Assembly (NCBI RefSeq): GCF_003670275.1
Contig: NZ_QXJF01000007.1
Coordinates: 23,193-87,192 of the forward strand
DNA: 64,000 bases
DNA from: Helicobacter labetoulli
GTDB lineage: Bacteria; Campylobacterota; Campylobacteria; Campylobacterales; Helicobacteraceae
Reading direction: 5' to 3'
The notes below the pieces were generated by a model. That model saw only the letters and a list, made by a program, of their open reading frames with translations, was not told where the DNA came from and did not search any database. Below, one piece after another: positions 27,902 to 37,703 of the stretch (the first letter of the stretch is position 1; the number at the start of each line of letters is the position of its first letter). The position numbers and the translations under genes are program-made.

Positions 27902-30631
27902 TTATGATTGCAAAAGCGTTTTAAGCTCGTTTTGAATCTTAGCATATCTTTCTTGTGCGAGACTAAGAGCTTGTGTATTTTGCTCTAGCACAGCTTTTGG
28001 GGCATTTTTGATAAAGTTTTCATTGCCTAGCATTCCTTGAAGTTTTGCTATTTCTTTTTCAAGCTTTGCTTTTTGATTGTTTAAACGCTTGATAATTGCA
28101 CTTAAATCAATACCTTTAAGATTCATATAGCTCTCACTTAGCTCACTCACATCGCATACACAGCCATCTTGTTTGCCCTGCACAATGTGCAAACGCGTAA
28201 CTTTAGCAAGTTTGCATACAAAAAGCTCTAGCATATCCTTATCAACACTTACATTTAGCTTTACAAAGACTTCCTCCACATTTGCATTGCCAAGCTCTAG
28301 CATTGCTTTTAGTCGGCGGATTGAGACAATCACATCTTCAACAACTTTAAATGTCTGCTCTATACTAGAAAATTCTTCACTTATGGGTTTGGCTTTTGGA
28401 TAAGGGGTTATCATAATAGAATCTGCAGATTCTATCTCGCTTCCATTAAGACTATGCCAAAGCCAATCGGTAATAAAAGGCATATAAGGGTGTAAAAGCA
28501 GTAATGCACTCTTAAAAATCGCCCCAAGCTCATACACAGAATCTTTACTTGCCTTTGCCAGTTCAATACCCCAATCACAAAACTCTCCCCACAAAAAGCG
28601 ATACAAAATACTTGCCCCATCATTGAAGCGATAAGATTCTAAAGCCTGACGCACCTCGCCAATAGCCACTTGCAAACGCACAAACATATACTTACCAAGT
28701 GGCGTTTTTATCTCTATGTCATCTAAGTTTTTAAAGGCTTTGAAGGTTTTGCTTTGAATCTCATCTTGTTGAGAGGCATACATTTTTAGAAACTGCGTTG
28801 CATTGTAAAGTTTGTTTGTAAAATTTTTAGAAATCTCACAGCTTTGAGTGGAGAGCTTCACATCTCGCCCTTGAGCGCATAAAATCGCTAGAGTAAAACG
28901 CAAAGTATCCGCCCCATAAGTGCTTATCATCTCTAAAGGATCAATGACATTGCCCTTGCTTTTACTCATTTTCTGCCCCTTTTCATCTCGCACCAATGCG
29001 TGAAGATAGACATCTTTAAAGGGCAGGGAGCCTAGCAAAGATTCGCCACTTAGAAGCATTCTAGCCACCCAGAAAAATAAAATATCAAAGCCTGTAATCA
29101 GCAAAGAATTAGGATAAAAATCGCTTAAATCAGAATCTGTGAAAAGGGCAGATTCAGCAGATTTGGCAGATTCTGTATTTTCATCATCTTTGCTTTCTTG
29201 TATGTTGCCCCAGCCAAGTGTGCTAAATGCCCAAAGCCCCGAGCTAAACCAAGTATCAAGCACATCTTCATCTTGCTTTGTGATGAGTGCATTGCATTTG
29301 GGGCAGGTGGGATTATCGCTCTCACACGCAATCTTTTCTCCGCATTCACAATACCACACGGGGATTCTATGCCCCCACCAAAGTTGGCGTGAAATACACC
29401 AATCTTTCAGCTCTCTCATCCACGCATTATAATTATTCAGCCATTGATTTGGGAAAAACTTTAGCCCTCCCGCATTGACTTTTTTAATAGCCTCTTGTGC
29501 GACTTCTTTTTTGACAAACCATTGTTTTGAGATATAAGGCTCTACTATACTGCCACAGCGATAGCATTTGCCAACCTGATTTGTATAATCTTCAATCTTT
29601 TCAACAAAGCCAAGCGATTCTAGCTTTTTGACAATGCTCTCTCGCGCTTCTAGTTTTTCCTGCCCTTCAAACTCCCCAGCATAGGCATTTAAAATACCTT
29701 TTTCATCAAAAATGGTAATAGATTCTAAATTATGGCGTTTGCCTACCTCATAGTCATTAATATCGTGAGCGGGAGTTACTTTCACACAGCCCGTGCCAAA
29801 CTCCATATCCACCGCTAAATCCGCAATAATGGGAATCTCCCTATTTAAAAGCGGCAAAATCACGCTTTTACCGATACAATCCTTGTATCGCTCATCGCTT
29901 GGATTTACCATCACCGCACTATCGCCAAAAAATGTCTCTGGACGCGTAGTAGCGACAATAAGGGCTTGTGTGCTATTCTTCATATTTTTGCTATCCTTTA
30001 TGGGATAGCGTAGATAGTAGAGTTTGCCAAGATTCTGCTCGTATTCCACTTCAATGTCAGATAACGCACCATCATTGACACACCAATTAATCATATAGTT
30101 ATCCTGCACGATTAAGCCTTGATTATACCACTGCACAAAGGCTTTTTTAACCGCGTTTTGCAAACCCTTATCCATTGTGAATCTTAGACGCGACCACGCC
30201 GGAGTGATGCCTAGATGACGCATTTGATTAAGGATTGCGCCCCCGCTTTGCTCTTTCCACTCCCACACTTTTTTAATAAAGGCTTCTCTACCCAAAGATT
30301 CTTTACTTATGCCTTCTTGTGCGAGTTGTTTTTGCACGACATTTTGCGTGGCAATCCCTGCGTGATCAAGTCCGGGTTGATAGAGCGTTTTAAATCCGTC
30401 CATTCTTTTAAAACGCGTGATAATATCCTGCAATGTAAAAGTGAGTGCGTGTCCTATGTGTAAAACACCTGTAACATTAGGTGGGGGCATCATAATACAA
30501 AACTTTTCTCCATTTTGAATATGTTTGTTCCCATCAATTTCAAAATATCCCCGAGATTGACAAATATTATAGAATCTAGATTCTATATCTTTGGAATTGT
30601 AGCCCTTTTTTTCCTGTGTCGTATTCTTCAT
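27902..30631 (-). CDS. valS: Valyl-tRNA synthetase
   Basis: Class I synthetase; 909 residues. HIGH form in PPPNVTGVLHIGHAL, KMSKS in DEKGQKMSKSKGNVIDP, the CP1 editing region (TTRPETFFGDSAVMVNP; VKVTPAHDINDYEVGKRH) and a C-terminal coiled coil (LNNQKAKLEKEIAKLQGM). An internal Ser/Glu/Asp-rich insert near residues 485-505 (KDDENTESAKSAESALF) lies beside the catalytic core and carries AGAATCT motifs. Divergent from fliW. tRNA-Val itself is at 46.8 kb. Confidence 0.97.
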   Translation of the reverse strand: MKNTTQEKKGYNSKDIESRFYNICQSRGYFEIDGNKHIQNGEKFCIMMPPPNVTGVLHIGHALTFTLQDIITRFKRMDGFKTLYQPGLDHAGIATQNVVQKQLAQEGISKESLGREAFIKKVWEWKEQSGGAILNQMRHLGITPAWSRLRFTMDKGLQNAVKKAFVQWYNQGLIVQDNYMINWCVNDGALSDIEVEYEQNLGKLYYLRYPIKDSKNMKNSTQALIVATTRPETFFGDSAVMVNPSDERYKDCIGKSVILPLLNREIPIIADLAVDMEFGTGCVKVTPAHDINDYEVGKRHNLESITIFDEKGILNAYAGEFEGQEKLEARESIVKKLESLGFVEKIEDYTNQVGKCYRCGSIVEPYISKQWFVKKEVAQEAIKKVNAGGLKFFPNQWLNNYNAWMRELKDWCISRQLWWGHRIPVWYCECGEKIACESDNPTCPKCNALITKQDEDVLDTWFSSGLWAFSTLGWGNIQESKDDENTESAKSAESALFTDSDLSDFYPNSLLITGFDILFFWVARMLLSGESLLGSLPFKDVYLHALVRDEKGQKMSKSKGNVIDPLEMISTYGADTLRFTLAILCAQGRDVKLSTQSCEISKNFTNKLYNATQFLKMYASQQDEIQSKTFKAFKNLDDIEIKTPLGKYMFVRLQVAIGEVRQALESYRFNDGASILYRFLWGEFCDWGIELAKASKDSVYELGAIFKSALLLLHPYMPFITDWLWHSLNGSEIESADSIMITPYPKAKPISEEFSSIEQTFKVVEDVIVSIRRLKAMLELGNANVEEVFVKLNVSVDKDMLELFVCKLAKVTRLHIVQGKQDGCVCDVSELSESYMNLKGIDLSAIIKRLNNQKAKLEKEIAKLQGMLGNENFIKNAPKAVLEQNTQALSLAQERYAKIQNELKTLLQS

Positions 30632-30706
30632 AAAATGCCTTTGTGGTATTTAATTTGCTTTAGGTGTATTATAATACCAAATTGCTAAAAACAAATGGAG
30701 GTAAAA

Positions 30707-31129
30707 ATGACTTATGAGCTAAAGATGCCAATTTTGGGCTTTGATGATGTTACAAAGGTGGAGCTAGAGCAGATAGATGAGACTTTTAGCAAGCTCCACT
30801 CACTTGATGGAACGCGTCCTTTTGAAATCACGCTTGTAAATCCCTTTTCACTTTGCGAATACAACTTCACTATTCCAACCGCTGATGAAAAGCTCCTTGA
30901 TTTAGATGAGACAAGGGGCGATAGGGTGCTTGTATTTTGTGTAGTGGTGGTGCAAAAGCCTATTGAGAATTCTATTGTGAATCTTATGGCACCTTTTGTG
31001 TTTAATCCAAGCAATACATCTTGCTTGCAGGTTACCACTCTACCTGTGGCTGAATATCCGCAGTTTAGCAAAGTCCAACCCCTTAAAGAATTTTTATCTC
31101 CTGAGATTTTGCAAACACTTAGCAAATAA
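30707..31129 (+). CDS. fliW: Flagellar assembly factor FliW
   Basis: Binds flagellin and antagonises CsrA, so coupling flagellin translation to secretion. About 140 residues with MPILGFDDVTKVELEQIDET, ITLVNPFSLCEYNFTIP and VVVVQKPIENSIVNLMAPFV, the FliW core. GGAGG at 30697-30701 lies inside the longest frame and five bases before the second ATG, so the start is 30707, not 30695. The neighbour valS matches H. pylori HP1153-HP1154. Confidence 0.9.
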   Translation: MTYELKMPILGFDDVTKVELEQIDETFSKLHSLDGTRPFEITLVNPFSLCEYNFTIPTADEKLLDLDETRGDRVLVFCVVVVQKPIENSIVNLMAPFVFNPSNTSCLQVTTLPVAEYPQFSKVQPLKEFLSPEILQTLSK

Positions 31130-33159
31130 TGCCACTCTCTAATCTTAACCCCGAGCAGTTAGCTGCTGTTAGCGCTCCAAGCGGACATAATCTTATTATC
31201 GCTTCAGCTGGGACGGGTAAAACCTCTACCATTGTGGGGCGTATAGCCTATCTTTTGCAGCAGGGTTTTAAGCCTAAAGATATTTTATTGCTTACTTTCA
31301 CAAATAAGGCAAGTAGTGAGATGATTGAGCGAGTGGGGAAAATCTTTGGCTCTAGCCTTGCTAAAGAGATAGAATCTGGCACATTTCACGCCGTGGCGTA
31401 TCGCTATTTGCGACAGATGAAAAATATCCATCTTAAACAGCCTAAAGAATTGCAAATGCTCTTTAAAAGTCTGTATGAAAAACGCGTTTTTAGCCAAGAT
31501 TCTACTAAGCCTTATTCCGCACAATATTTGTATGAGATATATTCTCTTTTTGTTAATGCCGCATATAAGGGTGGTTTTGGGGCGTGGATAGTGGATAAAA
31601 ACCCACAACAAGAGTCATATATTGCCATTTATGAAGACATAATGGAGGAGTTTCAAACACTTAAAAGCACACATCATTATGCGGATTATAATGATTTGCT
31701 TTTGCTGTATCGTGAATCTTTACTAGAGCTAGAATCTCCACTATTTATGGAAGTGCTGTGCGATGAGTATCAAGATACAAATCCTTTGCAAGATTCTATC
31801 CTTGATGCGCTTAGACCCCAAAGCTTGTTTTGTGTGGGGGATTATGATCAAAGCATTTATGCCTTTAATGGTGCGGATATTAGTATTATTAGCGGATTTG
31901 GAGATAAATACATAGATTCAAAAGTTTTTACGCTGAGTAAAAATTATCGCTCAAGTAAGCATATCCTTGATTTGGCTAATAAAGTGATAGAGAAAAATGA
32001 ACGCGTATATCCCAAAAGGCTAGAGGTGATTAAGCAAGGTGAGTTTGCACCACCAAAGCTTGTGTGGTATGATGAGCTATTTTTGCAGTATCAGGGCATT
32101 GCTAAACGCATAGCTCTAAGCAATACGCCTTATGAAGATACCGCCATTATTTTTCGCAATAATTCTAGTGCCGATGGGATTGAAGCGAGTTTAAGAGAGC
32201 TTAATATCCCTTCAAAGCGTAAAGGAAGTGTGAGCTTTTTTGACACAAAGGAAGTGAGCCTCATACTTGATATTTGCTCCCTTACGCATAATCCACGCGA
32301 TATGATGGCACATATCCATACGCTAAGCTATGGAAAAGGCATAGGCAATAGCATTGCTAAGGATATTTATGAGGCGTTGTTTATCTTAGGTGAGGGGGAT
32401 TGCCATAGGGGTATGTTTGAGCCAAAAAGTGGTATAAAAGCCTATCAGCAAAGAGCCAAAAACACTCAATTAGGCTTGTTTGATGATTTTTTTGCTTTAG
32501 AATCTCAAGGTAGGTTTAATGAATACATCACAGAGGGTTTTGCTTCGCACCCGCTCTTGCAACACCCAAAGATTCAAAAAGAGGGAGCTATATTTTTAAG
32601 TGATTTTTATGAAATGCTTCATTCTATTAGGCATATTAAAGAGCCAAAAAGTTTGATTGAACGCATTGTGAATGCAAAATTTTTTACTGATATTATGCAA
32701 AATCTTGCTAAAACTCGCTCTAAAACAAAAGATGGCAGTATAGATTCTGCAAGGTTTGATCAAGCTCTAGAATCTATTAAACGCAAATGCGCTCTCTTGC
32801 TTGATCTTTCAAAAAATCACAATGATTTGGGCAAATTTTTAAATGCGATGATTCTAGGCTCAAGTGAAGCTAGTGAAGGCAGCGGGGTGAATCTACTCAG
32901 TATCCACGCAAGCAAGGGCTTAGAGTTTCAAAATGTATATGTGGTAGATCTTATGGATGGGAGATTCCCAAATCGCAAGTTGATGAGTAAAGGCGGGAGC
33001 TTGGAAGAGGAGCGGCGGCTGTTTTATGTGGCAATTACTCGTGCAAAAGAGAATCTGATTTTATCTTTTGCTAAAAAAGATAATGTAAAAAACATTGATT
33101 ACACCCCATCAATCTTTTTATACGAGGGTGAGTTATTAAATAAGGATAGTGTGGTTTAA
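31129..33159 (+). CDS. UvrD/Rep/PcrA-family superfamily 1 DNA helicase
   Basis: 3'-5' DNA helicase for repair or replication restart. The 676-residue protein has motif Ia-I NLIIASAGTGKTSTIVGRIA (Walker A), LLLTFTNKASSEMIERV, motif II EVLCDEYQDTNPLQDS, motif III VGDYDQSIYAFNGAD, motif IV KNYRSSKHIL, motif V SIHASKGLEFQNVYVVDLMD and motif VI YVAITRAKENLILSF. It is shorter than E. coli UvrD, mainly in the C-terminus. Its ATG overlaps the fliW stop (TAATG). Rep, PcrA and UvrD cannot be separated with confidence. Confidence 0.9.
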   Translation: MPLSNLNPEQLAAVSAPSGHNLIIASAGTGKTSTIVGRIAYLLQQGFKPKDILLLTFTNKASSEMIERVGKIFGSSLAKEIESGTFHAVAYRYLRQMKNIHLKQPKELQMLFKSLYEKRVFSQDSTKPYSAQYLYEIYSLFVNAAYKGGFGAWIVDKNPQQESYIAIYEDIMEEFQTLKSTHHYADYNDLLLLYRESLLELESPLFMEVLCDEYQDTNPLQDSILDALRPQSLFCVGDYDQSIYAFNGADISIISGFGDKYIDSKVFTLSKNYRSSKHILDLANKVIEKNERVYPKRLEVIKQGEFAPPKLVWYDELFLQYQGIAKRIALSNTPYEDTAIIFRNNSSADGIEASLRELNIPSKRKGSVSFFDTKEVSLILDICSLTHNPRDMMAHIHTLSYGKGIGNSIAKDIYEALFILGEGDCHRGMFEPKSGIKAYQQRAKNTQLGLFDDFFALESQGRFNEYITEGFASHPLLQHPKIQKEGAIFLSDFYEMLHSIRHIKEPKSLIERIVNAKFFTDIMQNLAKTRSKTKDGSIDSARFDQALESIKRKCALLLDLSKNHNDLGKFLNAMILGSSEASEGSGVNLLSIHASKGLEFQNVYVVDLMDGRFPNRKLMSKGGSLEEERRLFYVAITRAKENLILSFAKKDNVKNIDYTPSIFLYEGELLNKDSVV

Positions 33160-33191
33160 AGGTTTCTGTCAATAATAATCCTAGTCTTTCT

Positions 33192-34508
33192 TCAGTATTC
33201 TAACCTTTTGTTGTCTTCTTGAAAGCATTTATCAATAATCTTTTTGTGTTCTTGTAGCTCTTTTTCTTTTTTGATGTCTTCTTGTGGGATAAGTTTGAAA
33301 GTTTTTGCGGCATTTTCGCAGTCTTTGATTTTATAATATCCCCACGCTAGAGAATCTAAATACGCCGGATTGCGGGGGGAAATCTCAAGGGCTTTTTTGA
33401 CATATTCTATGCCCTCTTGCACATCAATGTCATAATCAATCATCAAATAGCCCAAAAAATTAAACAAAAATCCTAGCTCGGCACTTTGTGAATTTTGCAA
33501 AGTAGTATCAATGCGTTCATCTTTTGGTATATCTTTGTTGGGTGTTTGCATAAGTTTTATGGCATTTTTGAGGTTTTGAGTGATATTTGCTATGGCATTT
33601 TTGTCTTTTTTGTTGCTAGATTCAAAAGTATAAATTTGCTCTAAGGCTAGAAAATAGGGGTTTTTATTCTCATCATACGCATATTTTGCTTGTTTTGCAG
33701 CGTTTGCATAATCTTGTTGAGCAATATAAAGCTCTAGGAGAATCTCCGGCTTAAATGGGAATTGTGAGGCAATTTGAGAGGCTTGTTTAAACTTCTTTTG
33801 ATGAGCGTAAATAAGAATAAGATTCTGGGCATTTTCAATGGTAGGCTGGGCTTGAAATGACTTTTCAAAAATGTTTTCAATCTTGGGGAGTTGCGAAAAT
33901 TTGCCATACACTTCAATGCTAAATTTACAAAAACTACCAAAGCAACCATAGGTTTCAATATGAGAATTAAGTAGCTTTAACGCCTTCTCTTTTTGGGATT
34001 GGCTTAAATACACAGCGACAATTTTTTGCAATACATCTTGTGATTGACTTGTTTTATATGCAGATTCAAAGTGGATAAGGGCATTGTTAAAATCCCCAAG
34101 TGTCGCATAAAGTGAGCCTAAAATATCATTAAGCAGGGCAGAATCTTCACTCTTAGCAATAATTTTTGCTTCCTGCAATGCCTCTTGTGTCAGTCCCAAT
34201 TTGAGATAAGAATCTAAAAATATCTTATGTATGACAAGATCTTTTTGCCCACCTTTTGCAATATATTCATTAGCAAAATCAAGCGTGGCATTGGGATTAT
34301 TGAGCGTTGAAGAGAGGATTATGGCTTCTTTAAAATACTCTAGCTTTTTGGTTTCCTCATATAGCACAAGATACAAATCCCTTGCTTTATCAAATTGATT
34401 TTGTGCTTCGTATTCAATGGCTTCAAAGATGTAGCTATCCTCATCAAATGCCCCATAGCACGAGCCTAGAATCATAAGACATAGAGTTAAAACACGCAAA
34501 ATATTCAT
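33192..34508 (-). CDS. Exported TPR-repeat protein
   Basis: A 438-residue protein with a signal peptide (MNILRVLTLCLMILGSCYGA) and tetratricopeptide-like helix pairs throughout: IEYEAQNQFDKARDLYLVLY, ILGSLYATLGDFNNALIHFE, KNLILIY-type pairs, and a strong C-terminal unit YVKKALEISPRNPAYLDSLA with GYYKIKDCENAAKTFKLI. It is likely a periplasmic scaffold. The start is ATG 34508 (AAAGGAAAG upstream), overlapping the preceding stop by four bases. No specific function recognised. Confidence 0.75.
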   Translation of the reverse strand: MNILRVLTLCLMILGSCYGAFDEDSYIFEAIEYEAQNQFDKARDLYLVLYEETKKLEYFKEAIILSSTLNNPNATLDFANEYIAKGGQKDLVIHKIFLDSYLKLGLTQEALQEAKIIAKSEDSALLNDILGSLYATLGDFNNALIHFESAYKTSQSQDVLQKIVAVYLSQSQKEKALKLLNSHIETYGCFGSFCKFSIEVYGKFSQLPKIENIFEKSFQAQPTIENAQNLILIYAHQKKFKQASQIASQFPFKPEILLELYIAQQDYANAAKQAKYAYDENKNPYFLALEQIYTFESSNKKDKNAIANITQNLKNAIKLMQTPNKDIPKDERIDTTLQNSQSAELGFLFNFLGYLMIDYDIDVQEGIEYVKKALEISPRNPAYLDSLAWGYYKIKDCENAAKTFKLIPQEDIKKEKELQEHKKIIDKCFQEDNKRLEY

Positions 34509-34897
34509 ACACTTTCCTTTAGCTTGATACCCTTGCACTCATTGCATAGGGTCTGTAAGTTATTCTTATCAAAATTCTTATGTGCCTCCCAAAATGGATA
34601 AGTGCGACATTGCTTTGGACGATGGGCATAAATACTGCATTGCTTAGAATCTGTGTCAAAAAACACACACGCCAATGCGTTTTGATAGGGTTTTTCAATA
34701 AATGAGAATCTATATCCAACTTTCCTTACATAGCTTTTTGTAAAAGATTCAAATTCTAGTGCGAGAAAAGAGGCAATTTCTTGCATTTCTTTAATATCTA
34801 CAAACACATAGCCCGAATCCCCCACACAGCACTTGCCTCCACAGCTTTCACAAGCGGAGTTTTCAAAGCTAAAGGGATAATCTTTATCGGTATTCAT
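34505..34897 (-). CDS. YkgJ-family cysteine-cluster protein
   Basis: About 130 residues with the YkgJ cysteine pattern: SACESCGGKCCVGDSG near the N-terminus, ACVFFDTDSKQCSIYAHRPK-Q-C in the middle, and LCNECKG at the end, presumably a zinc or Fe-S site. I use ATG 34897, which overlaps the end of the upstream gene; earlier ATGs at 34951 and 34912 would lie deep inside that gene. Function of the family is not established. Coupled to the TPR gene. Confidence 0.8.
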   Translation of the reverse strand: MNTDKDYPFSFENSACESCGGKCCVGDSGYVFVDIKEMQEIASFLALEFESFTKSYVRKVGYRFSFIEKPYQNALACVFFDTDSKQCSIYAHRPKQCRTYPFWEAHKNFDKNNLQTLCNECKGIKLKESV

Positions 34898-36122
34898 AGA
34901 AGCTTTTTGCATCGCTTTTGTAGATTCTATTAATGTATTCAACCTGCCCATCTTTCACGCATTCATTAAAAAAGCGTTTGCCTTGGTTGATTTGAGCGAG
35001 TATGAGCTGCTCCACACCCACAGCAGTGGCATAATTTACCCAATCATAGCGTAAATCACCACCTAAAAGCGAAGTGTATTCTATAAGTTTTGGATTTTGA
35101 TTATTAATCACATTAGCGATAAAGAGATTCTTGCGATCTTCTTTTTGGATAAGCAATAGAATCTGTGGGTGGAAGTTTGTTTGGACGGAGAGAAATTTAT
35201 CAGGCTTATTTTTGGCAAGCCCAAGTTGCGAGGCTACAAGTCCCGTTCTTGCTGGAGGGGTATTGAAAAATACTATATTATTGGCAATTAAACGATCGTG
35301 TTTGCTTAACTTTTGCATAAAAGTTTTAGCAGATTCTGAATCTATTTCTTCTTCAAAGACAACACGGCTGCTCTTGCTTTTTAAGATTTCACCAAGCGTT
35401 TTGCCAATAAGGCTTTTGTCATTATAGGCAATAATGTTTTTATGCCCAGCAAGAGAGAGCAAAAGCTCAATTTGTGTCTCATAATCAATCCCACCAAAAA
35501 TAAGATTTTTAGGCACGGAGCTTATTTGAATCTGTTTTTTGTTAATTGTGGGGATATAGGTGGGCAAACTTATATCAAGTGTGGCAAACTCTTGCGCTCC
35601 TTTTGGTGTGAGAATGGCAATGACAAAATCATAATTTTCTTTTGCGATGTTTTTGTAAGTGCTGTTAAGATTTGATCTGCTTTCATCGCCGCTATCAAAA
35701 ATCTCAAACACAAAGTCATTGCCCCGCGTCATAAGGTAGGCTAAAATAGTATCAATGCTACTTGCAGAATAGCGTCCAATGATTTTTTTAGGCATTAGGA
35801 GGGCAAGTTTAATTTTTCCGCTTCCTTGCAGGGTCGGTGGCAACATTTGATCAGCAATACCCAAATCCCCAAGCACAAAGGAGAGTTTAGAGCGAAGCTC
35901 GGTATTATCTATACTAGGATCAAAAGATGCGACAAATGAGAAAAACTCGCCCTTAGCAAAATAATTCAACAAGCAAGAAGTGCTACATTTTTCTGTGCTT
36001 ATGTTTAGAATCTCCTGCTGTGGCAAGGGCAGGGGCGAGATAATATAGCTTTTAGCAAATGAGCTTATGCTAAGTAGGGTGCAAAAACACAAAGCAATGA
36101 TAGATTTTATAGAAGTATTCAT
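34884..36122 (-). CDS. Exported protein with a periplasmic-binding-like (type I) fold
   Basis: 412 residues with a signal peptide (ALCFCTLLSISSFAKS). The body shows alternating strands and helices reminiscent of type I periplasmic binding/LpoA-like domains: KIKLALLMPKKIIGRYS, YDFVIAILTPKGAQEF, LPTYIPTINKKQ, NLIFGGIDYETQIELLLSLA, NIIAYNDKSLIGKTLGEIL. This resemblance is by eye and moderate. Between a UDG-like gene and the YkgJ gene, overlapping both. A cell-wall synthase activator role is possible but unproven. Confidence 0.6.
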   Translation of the reverse strand: MNTSIKSIIALCFCTLLSISSFAKSYIISPLPLPQQEILNISTEKCSTSCLLNYFAKGEFFSFVASFDPSIDNTELRSKLSFVLGDLGIADQMLPPTLQGSGKIKLALLMPKKIIGRYSASSIDTILAYLMTRGNDFVFEIFDSGDESRSNLNSTYKNIAKENYDFVIAILTPKGAQEFATLDISLPTYIPTINKKQIQISSVPKNLIFGGIDYETQIELLLSLAGHKNIIAYNDKSLIGKTLGEILKSKSSRVVFEEEIDSESAKTFMQKLSKHDRLIANNIVFFNTPPARTGLVASQLGLAKNKPDKFLSVQTNFHPQILLLIQKEDRKNLFIANVINNQNPKLIEYTSLLGGDLRYDWVNYATAVGVEQLILAQINQGKRFFNECVKDGQVEYINRIYKSDAKSFYEYR

Positions 36123-36745
36123 AATTGTCCTTTCGCGATTAGAAAATCATTGTGGGCTTGTGTTTTAAGGGAAGGATTCCGCACAAGCTCATTTAGTGCA
36201 TAGGTAATTAAAAATTTTTTGTTATTGTGCCATAAGATTCTACTATGTTCCAAACGATTGCCCAAAATATACTCACTCACCACATCGCCTAAAAGCACAC
36301 AAACTTTAGGAGCTAGATTCTGCAGCTGTGTGAGCGCATAGTCCTTGCAGCTAAGAATTTCACTTCTTTCAAAATGGGGGTTGAGCGGATCGCATTTAAT
36401 GAGTGAAAGAATAGAGACTTGTGAAAGGGGGAGCTTAAAGATATTTGTAATGATATTTTGCAACATTATTGCACTTTTATTTTGCACAAATGCTTGAGTG
36501 TCGCTCACAAGTGGAATCTCGCTTATAAAACAAATGCTTGCTTGAGGGTTGATAAGCCCGATACTTGGCTCTTTGCAATGCTTGATTCTATTACAAAGGG
36601 AGCAGTTTTTGATAAGAGCATCTGTATTGTGCGTGGGAAGTGCATTTGGCTGTGGGCGAAAAAGTGTATTTGTGTATCTTTCTCCACAAGCTTGGCGTTT
36701 GTAGAGTTGCTTTAACTGAAGGAGTTTTAGAATTTGTGCTTTCAT
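36119..36745 (-). CDS. Uracil-DNA glycosylase-superfamily protein (family 4/5-like)
   Basis: 208 residues with a cysteine pair in KNCSLCNRIKHCKEPSIG, as in Fe-S-binding family 4 enzymes, then ASICFISEIPLVSDTQAF, ILSLIKCDPLNPHF and a final ILWHNNKKFLITYALNELVR region. The canonical GEAPG water-activating loop is replaced here by SEIPLVS, so activity on uracil is uncertain. It lies four bases after xth, an AP endonuclease gene, consistent with base-excision repair. Overlaps the downstream gene by four bases. Confidence 0.7.
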   Translation of the reverse strand: MKAQILKLLQLKQLYKRQACGERYTNTLFRPQPNALPTHNTDALIKNCSLCNRIKHCKEPSIGLINPQASICFISEIPLVSDTQAFVQNKSAIMLQNIITNIFKLPLSQVSILSLIKCDPLNPHFERSEILSCKDYALTQLQNLAPKVCVLLGDVVSEYILGNRLEHSRILWHNNKKFLITYALNELVRNPSLKTQAHNDFLIAKGQL

Positions 36746-36750
36746 AGCGT

Positions 36751-37506
36751 TTATATATCCATATTTAAGCCAACAGGGCAGTGATCACTCCCAAAAATAT
36801 GTGGATAAATCGTGGCATCTTTGAGATAAGACTGTAAAGAAGCAGAACATAAAAAGTAGTCAATACGCCAACCGGTATTATTTTCCCTTGCTTTTCCCAT
36901 ATAGCTCCACCAGCTATATGCTCCCTCAAGCGTGGGATAAAAATGGCGAAAAGTATCAATAAATCCAGATTCTAAAAGCTCACTCATTTTACCTCGCTCT
37001 TCATCAGTAAATCCGGCATTTCTACGATTTGTCTTTGGGTTTTTTAAATCAATTTCTTTGTGGGCGACATTAAGATCTCCACAAATCACCACGGGCTTAT
37101 GTTTCTCAAGATTCTTCACAAATGCCCTAAAGTCATCTTCCCACTCCATACGATATTCTAATCGCTCTAGCTCACGCTTGGCATTTGGCGTATAGACATT
37201 TACAAGATAGAATCGCTCATATTCTGCGGTAATGATTCTGCCCTCTTTATCGTGATGGCTAATCCCCATATCATAGCTCACTTGTAAAGGTAGAATCTTA
37301 CTTAGCACCACAACACCAGAATACCCCTTTTTCTCCGCACTATTCCAATATTCACTATACCCTTCAAAGCTAAAATCACCCTGCTCTTTTTGCATTTTAG
37401 ATTCTTGAATACAAAAAATATCCGCATTCACTTCATTAAAAAAATCCATAAAGCCTTTATTCATACACGCACGCAGTCCATTGACATTCCACGAGATAAG
37501 TTCCAT
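36751..37506 (-). CDS. xth: Exodeoxyribonuclease III / AP endonuclease
   Basis: Cleaves DNA at abasic sites and removes 3' blocks. The 251-residue EEP-fold protein carries LISWNVNGLRACMNKGF, FCIQESKMQ (Glu ligand), VNVYTPNAKR, VICGDLNVAHKEIDLKNPK (Asp/Asn), YSWWSYMGKARENNTGWRID and IFGSDHCPVGL (catalytic Asp-His). AAGGAC lies upstream of the ATG. First of a run of minus-strand genes down to the TPR protein. Confidence 0.95.
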   Translation of the reverse strand: MELISWNVNGLRACMNKGFMDFFNEVNADIFCIQESKMQKEQGDFSFEGYSEYWNSAEKKGYSGVVVLSKILPLQVSYDMGISHHDKEGRIITAEYERFYLVNVYTPNAKRELERLEYRMEWEDDFRAFVKNLEKHKPVVICGDLNVAHKEIDLKNPKTNRRNAGFTDEERGKMSELLESGFIDTFRHFYPTLEGAYSWWSYMGKARENNTGWRIDYFLCSASLQSYLKDATIYPHIFGSDHCPVGLNMDI

Positions 37507-37546
37507 TATAGTCCTTGTTATAAGATAATATGTAGATTCTAATTGA

Positions 37547-37623
37547 TGGCGACCCTTGAAAGATTTGAACTTCCGTTGCCACCGAGAAAGGGTGGTATCC
37601 TTGGCCAGCTAGATGAAAGGGTC
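37547..37623 (-). tRNA. tRNA-Glu (TTC), divergent second copy
   Basis: Folds as a complete tRNA on the minus strand: acceptor GACCCTT/AAGGGTC, discriminator G, encoded CCA; anticodon stem CCACC/GGTGG with loop CTTTCTC, giving anticodon TTC; T-arm GGAAG/CTTTC with loop TTCAAAT. 77 bases. It differs from the tRNA-Glu at 46722 in the acceptor, D-loop, T-arm and discriminator (G rather than A), while the anticodon stem is kept. It lies alone between xth and capA. Confidence 0.85.
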
Positions 37624-37703
37624 AGCGGAAGTATAGCAAACTTTATTTAAGATTTTGCTACAATGCGCGGCTTGAAATCAATGCAAAAAGTGAAAGGATA
37701 ACA

